Shown piece after piece: positions 14,619-23,792 of a stretch of 64,000 nt of DNA. The stretch is from Chryseolinea sp. GTDB taxonomy: Bacteria; Bacteroidota; Bacteroidia; Cytophagales; Cyclobacteriaceae. The stretch is from assembly GCA_025923195.1 (NCBI GenBank), contig JAICGJ010000001.1, positions 1 to 64,000 on the forward strand, given 5' to 3'. The translations under genes and the position numbers were made by a program. How positions within the stretch are numbered: the stretch's first letter is position 1; each line of letters opens with the position of its first letter. The notes beneath the pieces were generated by a model. That model did no database searches and had not been told where the DNA came from. It saw only the letters and a program-made list of their open reading frames with translations.

Positions 14619-16979
14619 TCACAGTTTGACGGACAACATGCCCAGGAAATTGATCCCCGCCTGCGGGTAAAAATAGGGCAGTCCTCCATAACTGTAGCCA
14701 TTTGAAGAGTATTCAGCATCAAAGAGATTATTTACCAATAATCCCGCCTCGATCAGCCTAACACTCTTAATACTGAACCGGTAAGATAATTTTAAGTCGT
14801 TGATGAGGTAATTATCTAGTTTGATATTTTCATTCTCAGTATTATCCAGATATTGGTCACCGACAAACTTAGTTAGCAAGCTCACTTCAAAACCCTTTGC
14901 AACTCCCCATGTCACCTGGCTCCCAGCAATCCACGACGGTGAAAGGATGATTGTGGTTGTCCGCCTGGTCGCATTGTTATTCTCGTCAAACACCGCATAA
15001 TTCTTATTCTTGTTCATACTCCATGTCGCATTTGCCGCCCAATTTATTTTATCTGAGAATTTAACCGAGCCTGATAACTCCAGGCCGGTTCGATAACTTT
15101 TGCCGATGTTTGCACGGATTGGTGCGCCAACATCGCTTATAGCACCAGTTAGCACGAGCTGATCGGCATAATTCATGAGATAGTAGTTGGCCTCCACCCC
15201 GAACCTGGCAGAAGTTCTTCTCCAGCCCAATTCCAAATTCCCTAGCCGTTCGCTTCTTGGCTTCTCTTCTCCATCCAGATAATCCGTTCTGTTTGGTTCA
15301 CGGTTCGCGACAGCATAAGAAGTATACAAAACACTGTTCTCCGAAAGCGAGTAACTGAAGCCAATCTTAGGGTTGAAAAAATCAAAGCTGTCTTTTACAT
15401 CATAAGCACTTTGATCATTGTCGATGCCTCCGGTCCTGTACTCAACGGCCCGATATTGAACATCCACGAACGAAGTCAGCCTGTCAGTCCAGGAGTAATT
15501 CCACTTAGCATAAAAATTGAAGTCCGCTTTTTCCGAATCGCCTTCGTAGTAAACATGCCGGATTGGTGCATTTAGCGCTACGGCGGCCCATATGATCTCG
15601 CCAAAGTGGCGGGCATTATCGTATTTACTGAAAGCGCCACCCAAGGTCAGGTTGGTTTTATCCTTTGTGTAATTCGCTGAGAAGGTCGTTCCGTAGTAGT
15701 CGTTATCAAGCCATCGTCTCACAATAACATCTGAGGATTCCACAGTCTCATTGCCAATAGTGACGTTTGGTAAACCAAGGTTTTCAAAATTCTCATCTTG
15801 CTTATACTGCTCAAAGTATCCTCGTCCGTAGGTATAATGAACTGAAATATTACCATTCCAGTAGGCAGAAAGTTGCTGTGATACGTGTAATTGATAATGG
15901 TCCTGCCTGTAATCGTCCACTTCGCGATCATAGAAATCCGTAATGTTTCCGTTCACATCGTAGATAGCGCCAGAATAGTTGAACCGGCGGTCTGTGTCCA
16001 TCATTTGCTGATCAATGCCATACCAGGCCTGGTAGGTCTCCTCATGGCCGCCAAACATAATCCCCTTTATGATGGTCTTGCCGGCATAGTAGCCACCGCT
16101 GATGTAGTAAGAATTAAGGTCTGACGCAGCTCGTCGAATGTATCCGTCAGATTTTATGCTTGATAGTCTGGCGTCAAATGACCAGCGGTCTTTAATGAGT
16201 CCGGTACCTCCTTTGAGTGTGTAGCGGCGAGTATTGAAGGATCCGTATGAAGTTAATCCTTCAACGTAGGGCTCCCGGGTAAGAAGGTCGGTTTGAACGC
16301 TCACTGTCGCACCAAATGCACCTGCTCCATTAGTTGATGTACCGACGCCACGCTGAATTTGGATACTTTGGATGGACGAAGCGAGATCCGGTGTATTAAC
16401 CCAAAAAACCCCTTGCGACTCGCTATCATTCAGCGCTATGCCGTTTATGGTCACATTAATCCGCGATGCGTCCGTTCCGCGTATACGCAATCCGGTATAA
16501 CCCACGCCAGCTCCTGCATCTGATGTAGTTACCATCGATGGGGTCCAGTTCAGTAACATGGGTATGTCCTGACCAAAATTCTGCTTTTCAATTGATTGCT
16601 TATTAACGTGCGTAAATGTGGTGGGAGTTTTATCGTTTGCCCGCGTTGCGTAGACCACAACTTCTTCAGTCATTTGTATTGACGGTTCCATAACAATCTC
16701 CAGGTCGGTATTTCCATATAAGGATAAGACTTGTTTTTTTGGATTATAACCCAGGAATCTCGTTACAACGGTATAATTACCCGCACGAATTCCTTCGATT
16801 CTGAACCTTCCTTCATCATCAGTAATGGCAAAATGACTTGTGTTTTCGATTTGCACAGTGGCACCTGTCAGGATCTCCTTTTGATCGCTGTCGATGACTC
16901 TCCCGCCAAGAGTGAAGTTTTGCGCATATGCGTTAACGACCACCAGCATAGCTGCGGCGAAATAAACTGATTTCAACAT
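14619..16979 (-). CDS. TonB-dependent receptor under TPP riboswitch control, probable thiamine uptake
   Basis: Outer-membrane TonB transporter of 786 residues with a signal peptide (MLKSVYFAAAMLVVVNAYAQ), a carboxypeptidase-regulatory-like domain (about 25-105), a plug (GLRIRGTDASRINVTINGI) and a C-terminal beta barrel. The ATG at 16979 is chosen because it starts directly with the signal peptide. A thiamine pyrophosphate riboswitch is found in the leader, which is the known arrangement for predicted thiamine or thiamine-precursor receptors of Bacteroidota. The transport role is thus inferred from the riboswitch. No inner-membrane PnuT-like or thi gene follows it. Confidence 0.9.
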   Translation of the reverse strand: MLKSVYFAAAMLVVVNAYAQNFTLGGRVIDSDQKEILTGATVQIENTSHFAITDDEGRFRIEGIRAGNYTVVTRFLGYNPKKQVLSLYGNTDLEIVMEPSIQMTEEVVVYATRANDKTPTTFTHVNKQSIEKQNFGQDIPMLLNWTPSMVTTSDAGAGVGYTGLRIRGTDASRINVTINGIALNDSESQGVFWVNTPDLASSIQSIQIQRGVGTSTNGAGAFGATVSVQTDLLTREPYVEGLTSYGSFNTRRYTLKGGTGLIKDRWSFDARLSSIKSDGYIRRAASDLNSYYISGGYYAGKTIIKGIMFGGHEETYQAWYGIDQQMMDTDRRFNYSGAIYDVNGNITDFYDREVDDYRQDHYQLHVSQQLSAYWNGNISVHYTYGRGYFEQYKQDENFENLGLPNVTIGNETVESSDVIVRRWLDNDYYGTTFSANYTKDKTNLTLGGAFSKYDNARHFGEIIWAAVALNAPIRHVYYEGDSEKADFNFYAKWNYSWTDRLTSFVDVQYRAVEYRTGGIDNDQSAYDVKDSFDFFNPKIGFSYSLSENSVLYTSYAVANREPNRTDYLDGEEKPRSERLGNLELGWRRTSARFGVEANYYLMNYADQLVLTGAISDVGAPIRANIGKSYRTGLELSGSVKFSDKINWAANATWSMNKNKNYAVFDENNNATRRTTTIILSPSWIAGSQVTWGVAKGFEVSLLTKFVGDQYLDNTENENIKLDNYLINDLKLSYRFSIKSVRLIEAGLLVNNLFDAEYSSNGYSYGGLPYFYPQAGINFLGMLSVKL

Positions 16980-17286
16980 TTTTTTAGTACATGGTTTAAA
17001 CTCGCAGGGCACAGGGGAATGCTCCGCTTACGTTTAACCCCTGCCCTAGCCAGGCAGGTTGCCTTCCCTTCGGCCGCATTACCGGCATCAGGTTCTTTGG
17101 GTATAATCTCAGCCCGTTGTTTTATGGCACCCCTCGTCTTTTGGACACACAAAGTTATGTCCACATTTTTTACAATGACAAGTTTTTTAGGTAGTTTTTC
17201 CAGATGACCCTTTTTTATCGCACGATTTATTGTTCAATTTGGTAGAAGCAAACGAAACTGTATGATTTACCCGAAAGGCAAGAGCG
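16980..17286. other. Divergent intergenic region with riboswitch
   Basis: 307 nt separate the thiamine receptor (leftward) and the biotin carrier gene (rightward). It holds the TPP riboswitch at 17055-17140. The rest (17141-17286), rich in T runs, should contain the divergent promoters; I see no other gene or strong hairpin. Confidence 0.6.
17055..17140 (-). promoter_or_regulatory. TPP riboswitch (THI element)
   Basis: Read on the minus strand, this leader contains the conserved core in order: GGGGTGCC (17133-17126), GGCTGAGATTATACCC (17114-17099), GAACCTGATGCC (17094-17083), a variable GGTAATGC, and GAAGGGAAGGC (17071-17061). These are the pyrimidine- and pyrophosphate-sensor loops of the TPP aptamer. 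I could not define the closing P1 helix by eye. Downstream, CCTGCC...GGGCAGG (about 17056-17038) could be part of the expression platform. The receptor start codon is about 80 nt further on. Expected behaviour is repression when TPP is plentiful. Confidence 0.9.
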
Positions 17287-17781
17287 ATGTATAGAGCCAC
17301 TGTAAACAAAAGGGGCTTCGAGATCACCTACCGAGACGACAAAATCATGATCGATGGAACTGCGCTTGATTGGGACGTCACCAAAATCTCGAACCAATAT
17401 TTTCACATTCTGATCAAAAATGAAAGTTATCGCGCCGAGATCATTAAGGCAGATCCCGTAACCAAGTCATTTATTATTAAAATAAATGGTAAAGTGTATA
17501 GTGTGGATCTAAAGGACAAGTTTGATCTCCTTCTTGAAAAAATGGGATTGAATAATGGAGCAACCGGAAAAGCGAACAATGTCAAAGCTCCAATGCCCGG
17601 GCTGATCGTTGATCTTCGCGTAAAGGAAGGTGATAAAGTAAAAGCGGGTGATGCCCTTCTGATTCTTGAGGCAATGAAGATGGAAAACATGATCAAAGCA
17701 TCAGCAGAAAGTATCGTCAAATCTGTAAAAGTGACGAAAGGTGAAAGCGTAGAAAAAAATCAGGTTCTAATTGAATTCTGA
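17287..17781 (+). CDS. Biotin carboxyl carrier protein (acetyl-/propionyl-CoA carboxylase type)
   Basis: Carries the biotin that shuttles carboxyl groups in a biotin-dependent carboxylase. The C-terminal biotinyl domain (about 95-164) shows KAPMPGLIVDL and LLILEAMKMENM, with K131 as the biotinylation site. The first 80 residues form a beta-rich segment as in the carrier subunits of acyl-CoA or oxaloacetate carboxylases of this phylum. It is a stand-alone gene: no biotin carboxylase or carboxyltransferase gene is in the neighbourhood, so the partner enzyme is undecided. Confidence 0.88.
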   Translation: MYRATVNKRGFEITYRDDKIMIDGTALDWDVTKISNQYFHILIKNESYRAEIIKADPVTKSFIIKINGKVYSVDLKDKFDLLLEKMGLNNGATGKANNVKAPMPGLIVDLRVKEGDKVKAGDALLILEAMKMENMIKASAESIVKSVKVTKGESVEKNQVLIEF

Positions 17782-17873
17782 GAAAGGGCACAACGTACAG
17801 CGCAAACTTTTGACATTAACGCTTTTTAAACCTTGCCGCTTTCTCAATATATTGCGCCACCAAAATGTCATAA

Positions 17874-18581
17874 ATGAAATATAAACGTATATTATTAAAG
17901 TTAAGTGGTGAGGCTCTTCAGGGTTCAACAAAAAGTACAAATATTGATCCGGCGGTATTGGAACAGTATTGTGCTGAAATAAGACAGGTTAAGGATGCCG
18001 GAATTGAATTAGCAATTGTTATTGGAGGAGGAAATATCTTCAGAGGTGGACAAGCTGAGGCGTTGGGTATAGATCGTGTGCAGGGTGACTATATGGGAAT
18101 GCTTGCAACTGTAATAAATGCGATGGCCCTGCAAAGTGCATTAGAGCGACACGGTATGTACACACGGCTGATGGCAGGTATTAAGATGGAGCAAGTTTGC
18201 GAGCCCTTTATAAGACGACGGGCAATTCGCCATCTGGAGAAAGGAAGAATTGTGATCTTCGGCGCAGGGATTGGTAATCCATATTTCACGACTGACTCGA
18301 CGGCAAGTCTCCGTGCAGTCGAATTACAGGCGGACGTAGTCCTCAAGGGCACAAGGGTTGATGGCGTTTACACCAAAGACCCTGAGAAATTCCCCGACGC
18401 GATGCGTTACAACAAACTGTCATTTCAGGAGGCTTATGAAAAAAACCTTAACATCATGGATATGACAGCCTTCACATTGTGCATGGAAAATAACCTTCCG
18501 ATTATCGTATTCGACATGAACAAGAAGGGCAACTTATTAAAGGTTGCCAAAGGTGAAGAAGCCGGCACTTTAATAAGTTGA
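17874..18581 (+). CDS. pyrH: Uridylate kinase
   Basis: Phosphorylates UMP to UDP using ATP; cytoplasmic hexamer of the amino acid kinase fold. Diagnostic segments include [14 protein letters not shown] at the N-terminus, GGGNIFRG at about residues 51-58, a [11 protein letters not shown] loop and [11 protein letters not shown] near 160-170. The 235-residue length is standard. It is followed 45 nt later by frr, a common pairing that joins nucleotide supply with translation. Confidence 0.96.
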   Translation: MKYKRILLKLSGEALQGSTKSTNIDPAVLEQYCAEIRQVKDAGIELAIVIGGGNIFRGGQAEALGIDRVQGDYMGMLATVINAMALQSALERHGMYTRLMAGIKMEQVCEPFIRRRAIRHLEKGRIVIFGAGIGNPYFTTDSTASLRAVELQADVVLKGTRVDGVYTKDPEKFPDAMRYNKLSFQEAYEKNLNIMDMTAFTLCMENNLPIIVFDMNKKGNLLKVAKGEEAGTLIS

Positions 18582-18626
18582 CAGCGACTGAAATAATTAT
18601 TACTTGATACGTATAATAAATTCTTT

Positions 18627-19193
18627 ATGAAAGATGCTATAGACGAAATTGAGTTATACCTGGACGATGCAAAAGCCCAGATGAATAAAGCCTTGCAGCA
18701 CGTAGGACATGAGTTAGGTAAAATCAGGGCCGGAAAGGCAAACCCTTCGATGCTGGATGGGATCATGGTGCCTTACTACGGTACCCATACGCCTCTTAAT
18801 CAAGTGTCCTCGTTAACTACCCCTGACGCGCGAACCATTTTTATTAAGCCTTGGGAGAAAGGTATGATACCGGAAATTGAAAAAGCAATCCTGACCGCAA
18901 ACCTTGGTTTGAATCCTCAAAACGACGGGCAGCAGGTGATCATAAATATACCCATGTTAACGGAAGAAAGAAGGAAGCAACTTGTTAGGCAAGTAGGACA
19001 GGAGTGTGAACATGGAAAGATCAGTATCCGCACCGTTAGGAAGGAAACCAACGAGGAACTTAAAGCAATTAAAGGGGTATCTGAAGATGATGTAAAAAAT
19101 GCCGAAGCCAGGGTACAGGAGATGACCAATGAATTCATAGCCAAGATTGACGCAATCATGAAAAAGAAAGAGGGAGAAATTATGACGATCTGA
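18627..19193 (+). CDS. frr: Ribosome recycling factor
   Basis: Splits the post-termination ribosome together with EF-G. Recognised by the N-terminal helix, LGKIRAGKANPSMLDGI, PDARTIFIKPWEK and LTEERRKQLVRQ, then the long C-terminal helix. The 188 residues match the family. Probably co-transcribed with pyrH. It ends 7 nt from the convergent RNase G gene. Confidence 0.96.
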   Translation: MKDAIDEIELYLDDAKAQMNKALQHVGHELGKIRAGKANPSMLDGIMVPYYGTHTPLNQVSSLTTPDARTIFIKPWEKGMIPEIEKAILTANLGLNPQNDGQQVIINIPMLTEERRKQLVRQVGQECEHGKISIRTVRKETNEELKAIKGVSEDDVKNAEARVQEMTNEFIAKIDAIMKKKEGEIMTI

Positions 19194-19200
19194 TTTCAGG

Positions 19201-20754
19201 TCACGTCAATTGGATCTCTTCACCTTCTTTATTTAGAAACTTGTATTCAATTATTGCCATTGAAGTGTCCTTCACCAGCGTAACCCATCGTTTATACTTG
19301 AAATACCAGCGCATCCTTTGTGAAATCAGTCCATGTGTAAAGTAGGCATGTAAATAAGGATGTACTGCCAATACCAGATTTCGCTCGTTTTGTTTGACCA
19401 GAAGGTGTTCGATATTTTTTTCAATCAGATCAGATACCAGAATTGAAGCCGTTATCTTGCCCGTGCCATTACATGTAGGGCATACTTCCTTTGTAGCGAT
19501 GTTCATCTGCGGCCTTACGCGCTCGCGGGTGATTTGCATCAAACCAAATTTTGATAATGGAAGAACCGTGGATTTAGCCTTATCATCGGTCATCTCATCC
19601 TTCATGATTTTATAGATGAGTTTCTTGTTGTCAGGATTCTTCATATCAATGAAATCCACCACAATAATGCCTCCCATATCACGAAGCCTTAATTGTCGGG
19701 CGATTTCCTTTGCTGCTTCCATATTTACGGAAAGCGCCGTAGTTTCCTGATTCTCCTCGCGGTTGGACTTGTTTCCGCTATTAACATCGATCACATGGAG
19801 TGCCTCCGTGTGTTCGATGATCAAATAGCCTCCTGCCCGCAAGCTGACAGTTTGTCCAAAAGCGGACTTGATTTGGCGTTCTATACCATAATGTTCAAAA
19901 ATTTTGGCCTTGCCGGAATAGAGCTTGACAATCTTTTCCTTATCCGGCGCAATGTTCCGAATGAAGCTTTTTACGTCCTCATAGATCTTCTTGTCGTCGA
20001 CATGAACATTGTCAAAGGATTCATTGAGCATGTCACGCAACAACGATGAAGTCTTATCCAGTTCACCAATAATTTTGTCCCTGGGACTGGCAGTCGCCAG
20101 ACGCGACATCCCCTCCTCCCAGGTCTTCACTACAGAACGCAGATCGCGGTCTAATTCTGCAACCTCCTTCCCTTCGGCAACGGTTCGGATAATCACACCA
20201 AAATTCTCCGGCTTTATGGATTGAATAAGGCGAAGCAGTCGCTTTCGCTCCTCGCTACTGGTAATTTTTTTAGACACGCTTACAGCATTGGAAAACGGTA
20301 CCAACACCAGGTATCTTCCGGCTAAAGCTAACTCACAGGATAATCGTGGCCCTTTCGTTGAAATCGGTTCCTTAACAACCTGAACTGGCAGAAGCTGGCT
20401 CTTGGACAGTTGCTGGGTAATTTTCCCATGCTTGTCAATGTCTGCTTCCCCGTTGAACTTGTCAAGTTTACCAGCGTTGATCTTTTTGGCTCGGACCAGT
20501 TTCGTAAACTTCTGAAGTGAACTAAACTGTGGTCCAAGATCGAGGTAATGAAGGAAAGCATCTTTATCGTAGCCGACATCAATAAATGCTGCATTGAGGC
20601 CTGGAACAACTTTCTTAACGGTTCCGAGATAAATATCACCTACGGTAAACTTGCTGCCTTCTTCTTCATTATGGAATTCAACAAGCGTCTTATCTTTAAG
20701 AAGGGCTATACGACATCCGTCCTGAGTGGCACTAATTATTAGTTCATTACTCAA
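19201..20754 (-). CDS. rng: Ribonuclease G/E family endoribonuclease
   Basis: Single-strand endoribonuclease for rRNA maturation and mRNA decay. The S1 domain (about 35-125) opens with GDIYLGTVKKVVPGLNAAF. The catalytic domain includes GGYLIIEHTEALHVIDVNSG and GGIIVVDFIDM, with the Asp residues that bind magnesium. The zinc-link cysteines are in CPTCNGTG. At 517 residues it is the RNase G-like short form with no RNase E scaffold. The start is TTG at 20754 (MSNELIISATQDG), which agrees with family N-termini. It is last in a leftward series after the 29-residue basic protein. Confidence 0.94.
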   Translation of the reverse strand: MSNELIISATQDGCRIALLKDKTLVEFHNEEEGSKFTVGDIYLGTVKKVVPGLNAAFIDVGYDKDAFLHYLDLGPQFSSLQKFTKLVRAKKINAGKLDKFNGEADIDKHGKITQQLSKSQLLPVQVVKEPISTKGPRLSCELALAGRYLVLVPFSNAVSVSKKITSSEERKRLLRLIQSIKPENFGVIIRTVAEGKEVAELDRDLRSVVKTWEEGMSRLATASPRDKIIGELDKTSSLLRDMLNESFDNVHVDDKKIYEDVKSFIRNIAPDKEKIVKLYSGKAKIFEHYGIERQIKSAFGQTVSLRAGGYLIIEHTEALHVIDVNSGNKSNREENQETTALSVNMEAAKEIARQLRLRDMGGIIVVDFIDMKNPDNKKLIYKIMKDEMTDDKAKSTVLPLSKFGLMQITRERVRPQMNIATKEVCPTCNGTGKITASILVSDLIEKNIEHLLVKQNERNLVLAVHPYLHAYFTHGLISQRMRWYFKYKRWVTLVKDTSMAIIEYKFLNKEGEEIQLT

Positions 20755-20809
20755 AACTTAAAAAGTTAATTAAATGATGTATGTATAGGCTGGATTGTAT
20801 CCAGCAATC

Positions 20810-20829
20810 AACCACGCTAAGGCGTGGTT
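20810..20829 (-). other. 8-bp hairpin at the end of the 29-residue gene
   Basis: AACCACGC-TTAG/CTAA-GCGTGGTT is a perfect 8-bp stem with a 4-nt loop that overlaps the stop codon of the small basic gene. There is no T run directly after it on the minus strand, so it may act as an RNA-stability or attenuation hairpin and not as a full terminator before rng. Confidence 0.5.
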
Positions 20830-20917
20830 ATCTCTTCTTATGCCTGTTTTTTCTCAGACGCTTTTTACGCTTGTGCGTGGCCATTTTGTGTTTCTTCCTT
20901 TTCTTTCCACTAGGCAT
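20828..20917 (-). CDS. 29-residue basic protein, AURKAIP1/COX24-like (mS38-type)
   Basis: A very short gene coding 29 residues, of which 19 are Lys, Arg or His: it begins MPSGKKRKKHKMATHKRKK and ends RHKKR. This pattern matches the small Bacteroidota proteins named for the AURKAIP1/COX24 domain, related to the mitochondrial small-subunit protein mS38. A ribosome-associated role is likely by family. ATG is at 20917, 14 nt after the TPR gene; a stem-loop overlaps its stop. Automatic callers with a length cut-off would miss it. Confidence 0.85.
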   Translation of the reverse strand: MPSGKKRKKHKMATHKRKKRLRKNRHKKR

Positions 20918-20931
20918 AGTAATATGTTAAA

Positions 20932-21744
20932 TTATTTTAAATCCTTCAGGTACGAATCTGCTGTGGCTTGTGCTGCAGGATCGCTCTCCATTTGTTTTAC
21001 TTTTTCAAACTGCTGCTTTGCTCTTGCCCTCTGCCCTGTGTTCATCAATGCAATACCCAGCAACAAGTGCCCCTGCGTATGATTCGGGTTGACGTTCACA
21101 AGCTCTTCCAGGCGCTCTATTGCCCTCTCGTGTTGACCTGACTGAATTGAAAGCATACCCATGTTCAGCAGCGCCAACTCGTTTTTCGGATCCTCGGCCA
21201 ACACTTCTCTCAACATCATAACACCTTGCATAGGGCTTGACGATAGGTACGTCATTGCCAACTTCGTCTTTACCTCCAGGTTCCTCGGATTTTCGTCTAT
21301 TACCTTCTTAAAAAATTCCTGGGCCTTGGCGGCCAACTGATTTTGTTTGGCCTGTTCAATGGCAAAAGTGTAAGCCTGGTAATATTTATCGCCCGCCTTG
21401 ATCCAACTTTCAGTCGTATTAAAGAACTTCGAAGACTCCTCAGCAAACCATGCCGCGCTGTCAAACTGGCCTGCCTCCTCATAGAGGTTCGCTAAAGAGT
21501 CGGCAAAGATAGCATTTTTTTCTTTTGGCACATCCCCAAGTGCCTGACGCCTCAGCCGCCGGATGGCCTCCAAGGTTGCCGGCGAAGCTTGCATATGTAT
21601 CTCGGATGTTTCATTGCTTTCCACGGAATCCCTGGAATCTCCAGCCAATTCCGACTCGTTATTTACTACCACTTTTGGCAACAGGAAAATGAGCCAAATG
21701 ATAATAGCACTACCTATAACTAACAGGATACGGGTTTTGAGCAT
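20932..21744 (-). CDS. Membrane-anchored TPR-repeat protein
   Basis: 270 residues. One N-terminal membrane segment (about 5-25, ILLVIGSAIIIWLIFLLP) is followed by a Ser/Glu-rich linker and at least four tetratricopeptide repeats (about 85-265, e.g. PKNELALLNMGMLSIQSGQ and PNHTQGHLLLGIALMNTGQ). Such proteins act as protein-binding scaffolds; the partner is unknown. It lies between HU and the small basic protein, all leftward and closely spaced, so is probably in the same transcript. Confidence 0.85.
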   Translation of the reverse strand: MLKTRILLVIGSAIIIWLIFLLPKVVVNNESELAGDSRDSVESNETSEIHMQASPATLEAIRRLRRQALGDVPKEKNAIFADSLANLYEEAGQFDSAAWFAEESSKFFNTTESWIKAGDKYYQAYTFAIEQAKQNQLAAKAQEFFKKVIDENPRNLEVKTKLAMTYLSSSPMQGVMMLREVLAEDPKNELALLNMGMLSIQSGQHERAIERLEELVNVNPNHTQGHLLLGIALMNTGQRARAKQQFEKVKQMESDPAAQATADSYLKDLK

Positions 21745-21787
21745 TTAATGAGTGCTACTGCGAGTGAGGAAGGTCAAATCGATGTGA

Positions 21788-22102
21788 TCAGCTCGTTGAT
21801 TTTTCTTCCAATTGCTTTACCTTTTCACTATTCTTGATCTTATTAACAAAAATCTTGGCAGGTTTAAAGCTTGGAACAAAGTGCTCGTCGATAACCAATG
21901 CGGTGTTCCGTGAAATATTCCGCGCGATCTTCTTTTTGCGCTTCTTATTTATGAAACTACCAAAACCACGAATGTAAATGTTATTCCCATTTGACATGGA
22001 ACTCTTAATAACGCTGAAGAAAGCTTCCACGGAAGCTGTTACGTCGGCTTTGTCAACCCCAGTCTTTTCTGCGATTTCATTGATAATGTCTGCTTTAGTC
22101 AC
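21788..22102 (-). CDS. HU/IHF-family DNA-binding protein
   Basis: Histone-like DNA-bending protein of 104 residues: MTKADIINEIAEKTGVDK at the start, and the DNA-arm segment GFGSFINKKRKKK with a further basic patch. The proline-tipped arm of classic HU is altered (RNTALVIDEHFVPSFKPAK). A short extra tail follows the core. Start is GTG at 22102. It is the first gene of a leftward series and is divergent from mutY, with 109 nt between. Confidence 0.93.
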   Translation of the reverse strand: MTKADIINEIAEKTGVDKADVTASVEAFFSVIKSSMSNGNNIYIRGFGSFINKKRKKKIARNISRNTALVIDEHFVPSFKPAKIFVNKIKNSEKVKQLEEKSTS

Positions 22103-22211
22103 TGTGTTATATTTTTGGTCTGAACTAGAATCGAAAATTTACGGGAGGGCAAATTTAAATGCCGCCTTCAGAATTAAAAATGAATATTGAAAAAATCTGA
22201 TACTCAGGAGG

Positions 22212-23276
22212 ATGGACAGCCGATATTTCTCTGATAAAGTCGTTGAATGGTATGTGCGGCACAAGCGGGACCTCCCATGGAGGGACACAACCGACCCCTA
22301 CAAAGTCTGGTTATCTGAAATTATCCTGCAGCAAACACGTGTTAAGCAGGGCCTGCCCTATTATTTGGACTTTATTAAAATGTTCCCTACGGTCTGGGAT
22401 CTTGCGTCAGCACCAGAACAACGAGTCCTCAGGTTGTGGCAGGGTCTGGGGTATTACACGCGTGCGCGGAATCTCCATAAATGCGCTAAGGTCATAGTGT
22501 CCTCATTCGATGGCCAATTCCCCAAATCCTATAAAGAACTACTGGAATTGCCCGGTATCGGAGATTATACCGCGGCAGCGATAGCGTCATTCTCATTCAA
22601 AGAACCTGTTGCTGTTGTGGATGGTAATGTTTTTAGGGTGTTATCGCGCGTCTTTGGAATCAAAGCGGAAATTAATAGTCCAGCCGGAAAAAGAATCTTC
22701 GCATCACTTGCCGAGGGCCTTCTCAACAAGGAAATGCCCGATTCCCATAATCAAGCCTTAATGGAATTCGGAGCATTAAACTGCATTCCGAAGAATCCAC
22801 CTTGTTTAACATGTCACCTTCGACCTCATTGCTACGCAGCCCAGGAAGGGCTTCAGTCGATCCTACCAATGAAGGTGAAATCGAAACCGCCTCGCAGCCG
22901 ATACTTATATTACCTTGTTGTCCGGAGAAGGAAATCTTTGCTGATGCGAAAACGCAATGATAGAGACATCTGGCATGGATTGTTCGATTTTTATTCCATT
23001 GAAAGCTTCCAGCCCATCAGCAGGGGAAGCTTGCAGGCGAAGATAAGACAAGCCCTTGGCGAGAATGTACGTTTGGATGACGTCTCAATTTCAGCCAGCT
23101 ATAAACATATCCTAACGCACCAGGTTATTCATGCGAGGTTTGTTCTAATAACCGGAAAGTTAGATCACTCCGAGGATAAAAATTTGAAATTCTATACATT
23201 CGAAAGAATTAACGACTTGCCGAAGCCCGTGCTGATAACTCGGTTTTTATCTGACCATAAAAGCTTTTATAGTTGA
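22212..23276 (+). CDS. mutY: A/G-specific adenine DNA glycosylase
   Basis: Removes adenine paired with 8-oxoguanine. The catalytic Glu is E36 (LSEIILQQTRV); the helix-hairpin-helix LPGIGDYTAAAI is at 113-124 and the catalytic Asp is D137 (VVDGNV). The 4Fe-4S cluster ligands are C191, C198, C201 and C207, with the normal C-x6-C-x2-C-x5-C spacing. The C-terminal NUDIX-like domain (about 230-350) reads 8-oxoG. 354 residues is normal. It starts a rightward set with ssb and the gld genes. Confidence 0.96.
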   Translation: MDSRYFSDKVVEWYVRHKRDLPWRDTTDPYKVWLSEIILQQTRVKQGLPYYLDFIKMFPTVWDLASAPEQRVLRLWQGLGYYTRARNLHKCAKVIVSSFDGQFPKSYKELLELPGIGDYTAAAIASFSFKEPVAVVDGNVFRVLSRVFGIKAEINSPAGKRIFASLAEGLLNKEMPDSHNQALMEFGALNCIPKNPPCLTCHLRPHCYAAQEGLQSILPMKVKSKPPRSRYLYYLVVRRRKSLLMRKRNDRDIWHGLFDFYSIESFQPISRGSLQAKIRQALGENVRLDDVSISASYKHILTHQVIHARFVLITGKLDHSEDKNLKFYTFERINDLPKPVLITRFLSDHKSFYS

Positions 23277-23331
23277 GTGAAGAATGGTACTTTTACCAAG
23301 TCGTTATGTATCACTTTAAACAATTATTAGT

Positions 23332-23769
23332 ATGTCAGGAGTAAATAAAGTTATTCTGGTCGGCCGGTTAGGCAAAGACCCAGAAGTTAGAAATCTCGAA
23401 AATGGCGCAACTGTCGCTAATTTCACAGTAGCAACCTCAGAGAGCTACAAAGACAAAACAACAGGTGAGAAGAAAGAGGTCACGGAATGGCACAACATCG
23501 TGCTATGGCGCGGGCTTGCTGAAATTGCTCAAAAATATCTGCACAAAGGTGACATGATATACATAGAAGGGAAGCTCAGAACACGTTCCTGGGAAAAAGA
23601 AGGCGTAACCCGCTATACTACAGAAGTAATAGCAGACAATATGACCATGCTTTCAACTAAGGGAAGCAGTTCTAGCTCGAATGCCGGCTATAGTCCAGTG
23701 GAATCGACAGCAGATAGCTACCGTGCCCACGCGCCAGTTGATAATAGTACGGACGATTTGCCGTTCTAA
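23332..23769 (+). CDS. ssb: Single-stranded DNA-binding protein
   Basis: OB-fold protein protecting ssDNA in replication and repair. The start [20 protein letters not shown], the [12 protein letters not shown] core and the [16 protein letters not shown] loop are characteristic. A low-complexity linker ends in the acidic tip DDLPF, which docks partner proteins. 145 residues. Lies between mutY and gldE, an order seen in several Bacteroidota. Confidence 0.96.
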   Translation: MSGVNKVILVGRLGKDPEVRNLENGATVANFTVATSESYKDKTTGEKKEVTEWHNIVLWRGLAEIAQKYLHKGDMIYIEGKLRTRSWEKEGVTRYTTEVIADNMTMLSTKGSSSSSNAGYSPVESTADSYRAHAPVDNSTDDLPF

Positions 23770-23792
23770 TGTCTCACCAACGTAACCCCTGA

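Noticed and set aside
17775-17846. GAGAAAG...CTTTCTC inverted repeat between the biotin carrier and pyrH
   Set aside because: The arms are 50 nt apart and short; not convincing as a terminator or site.
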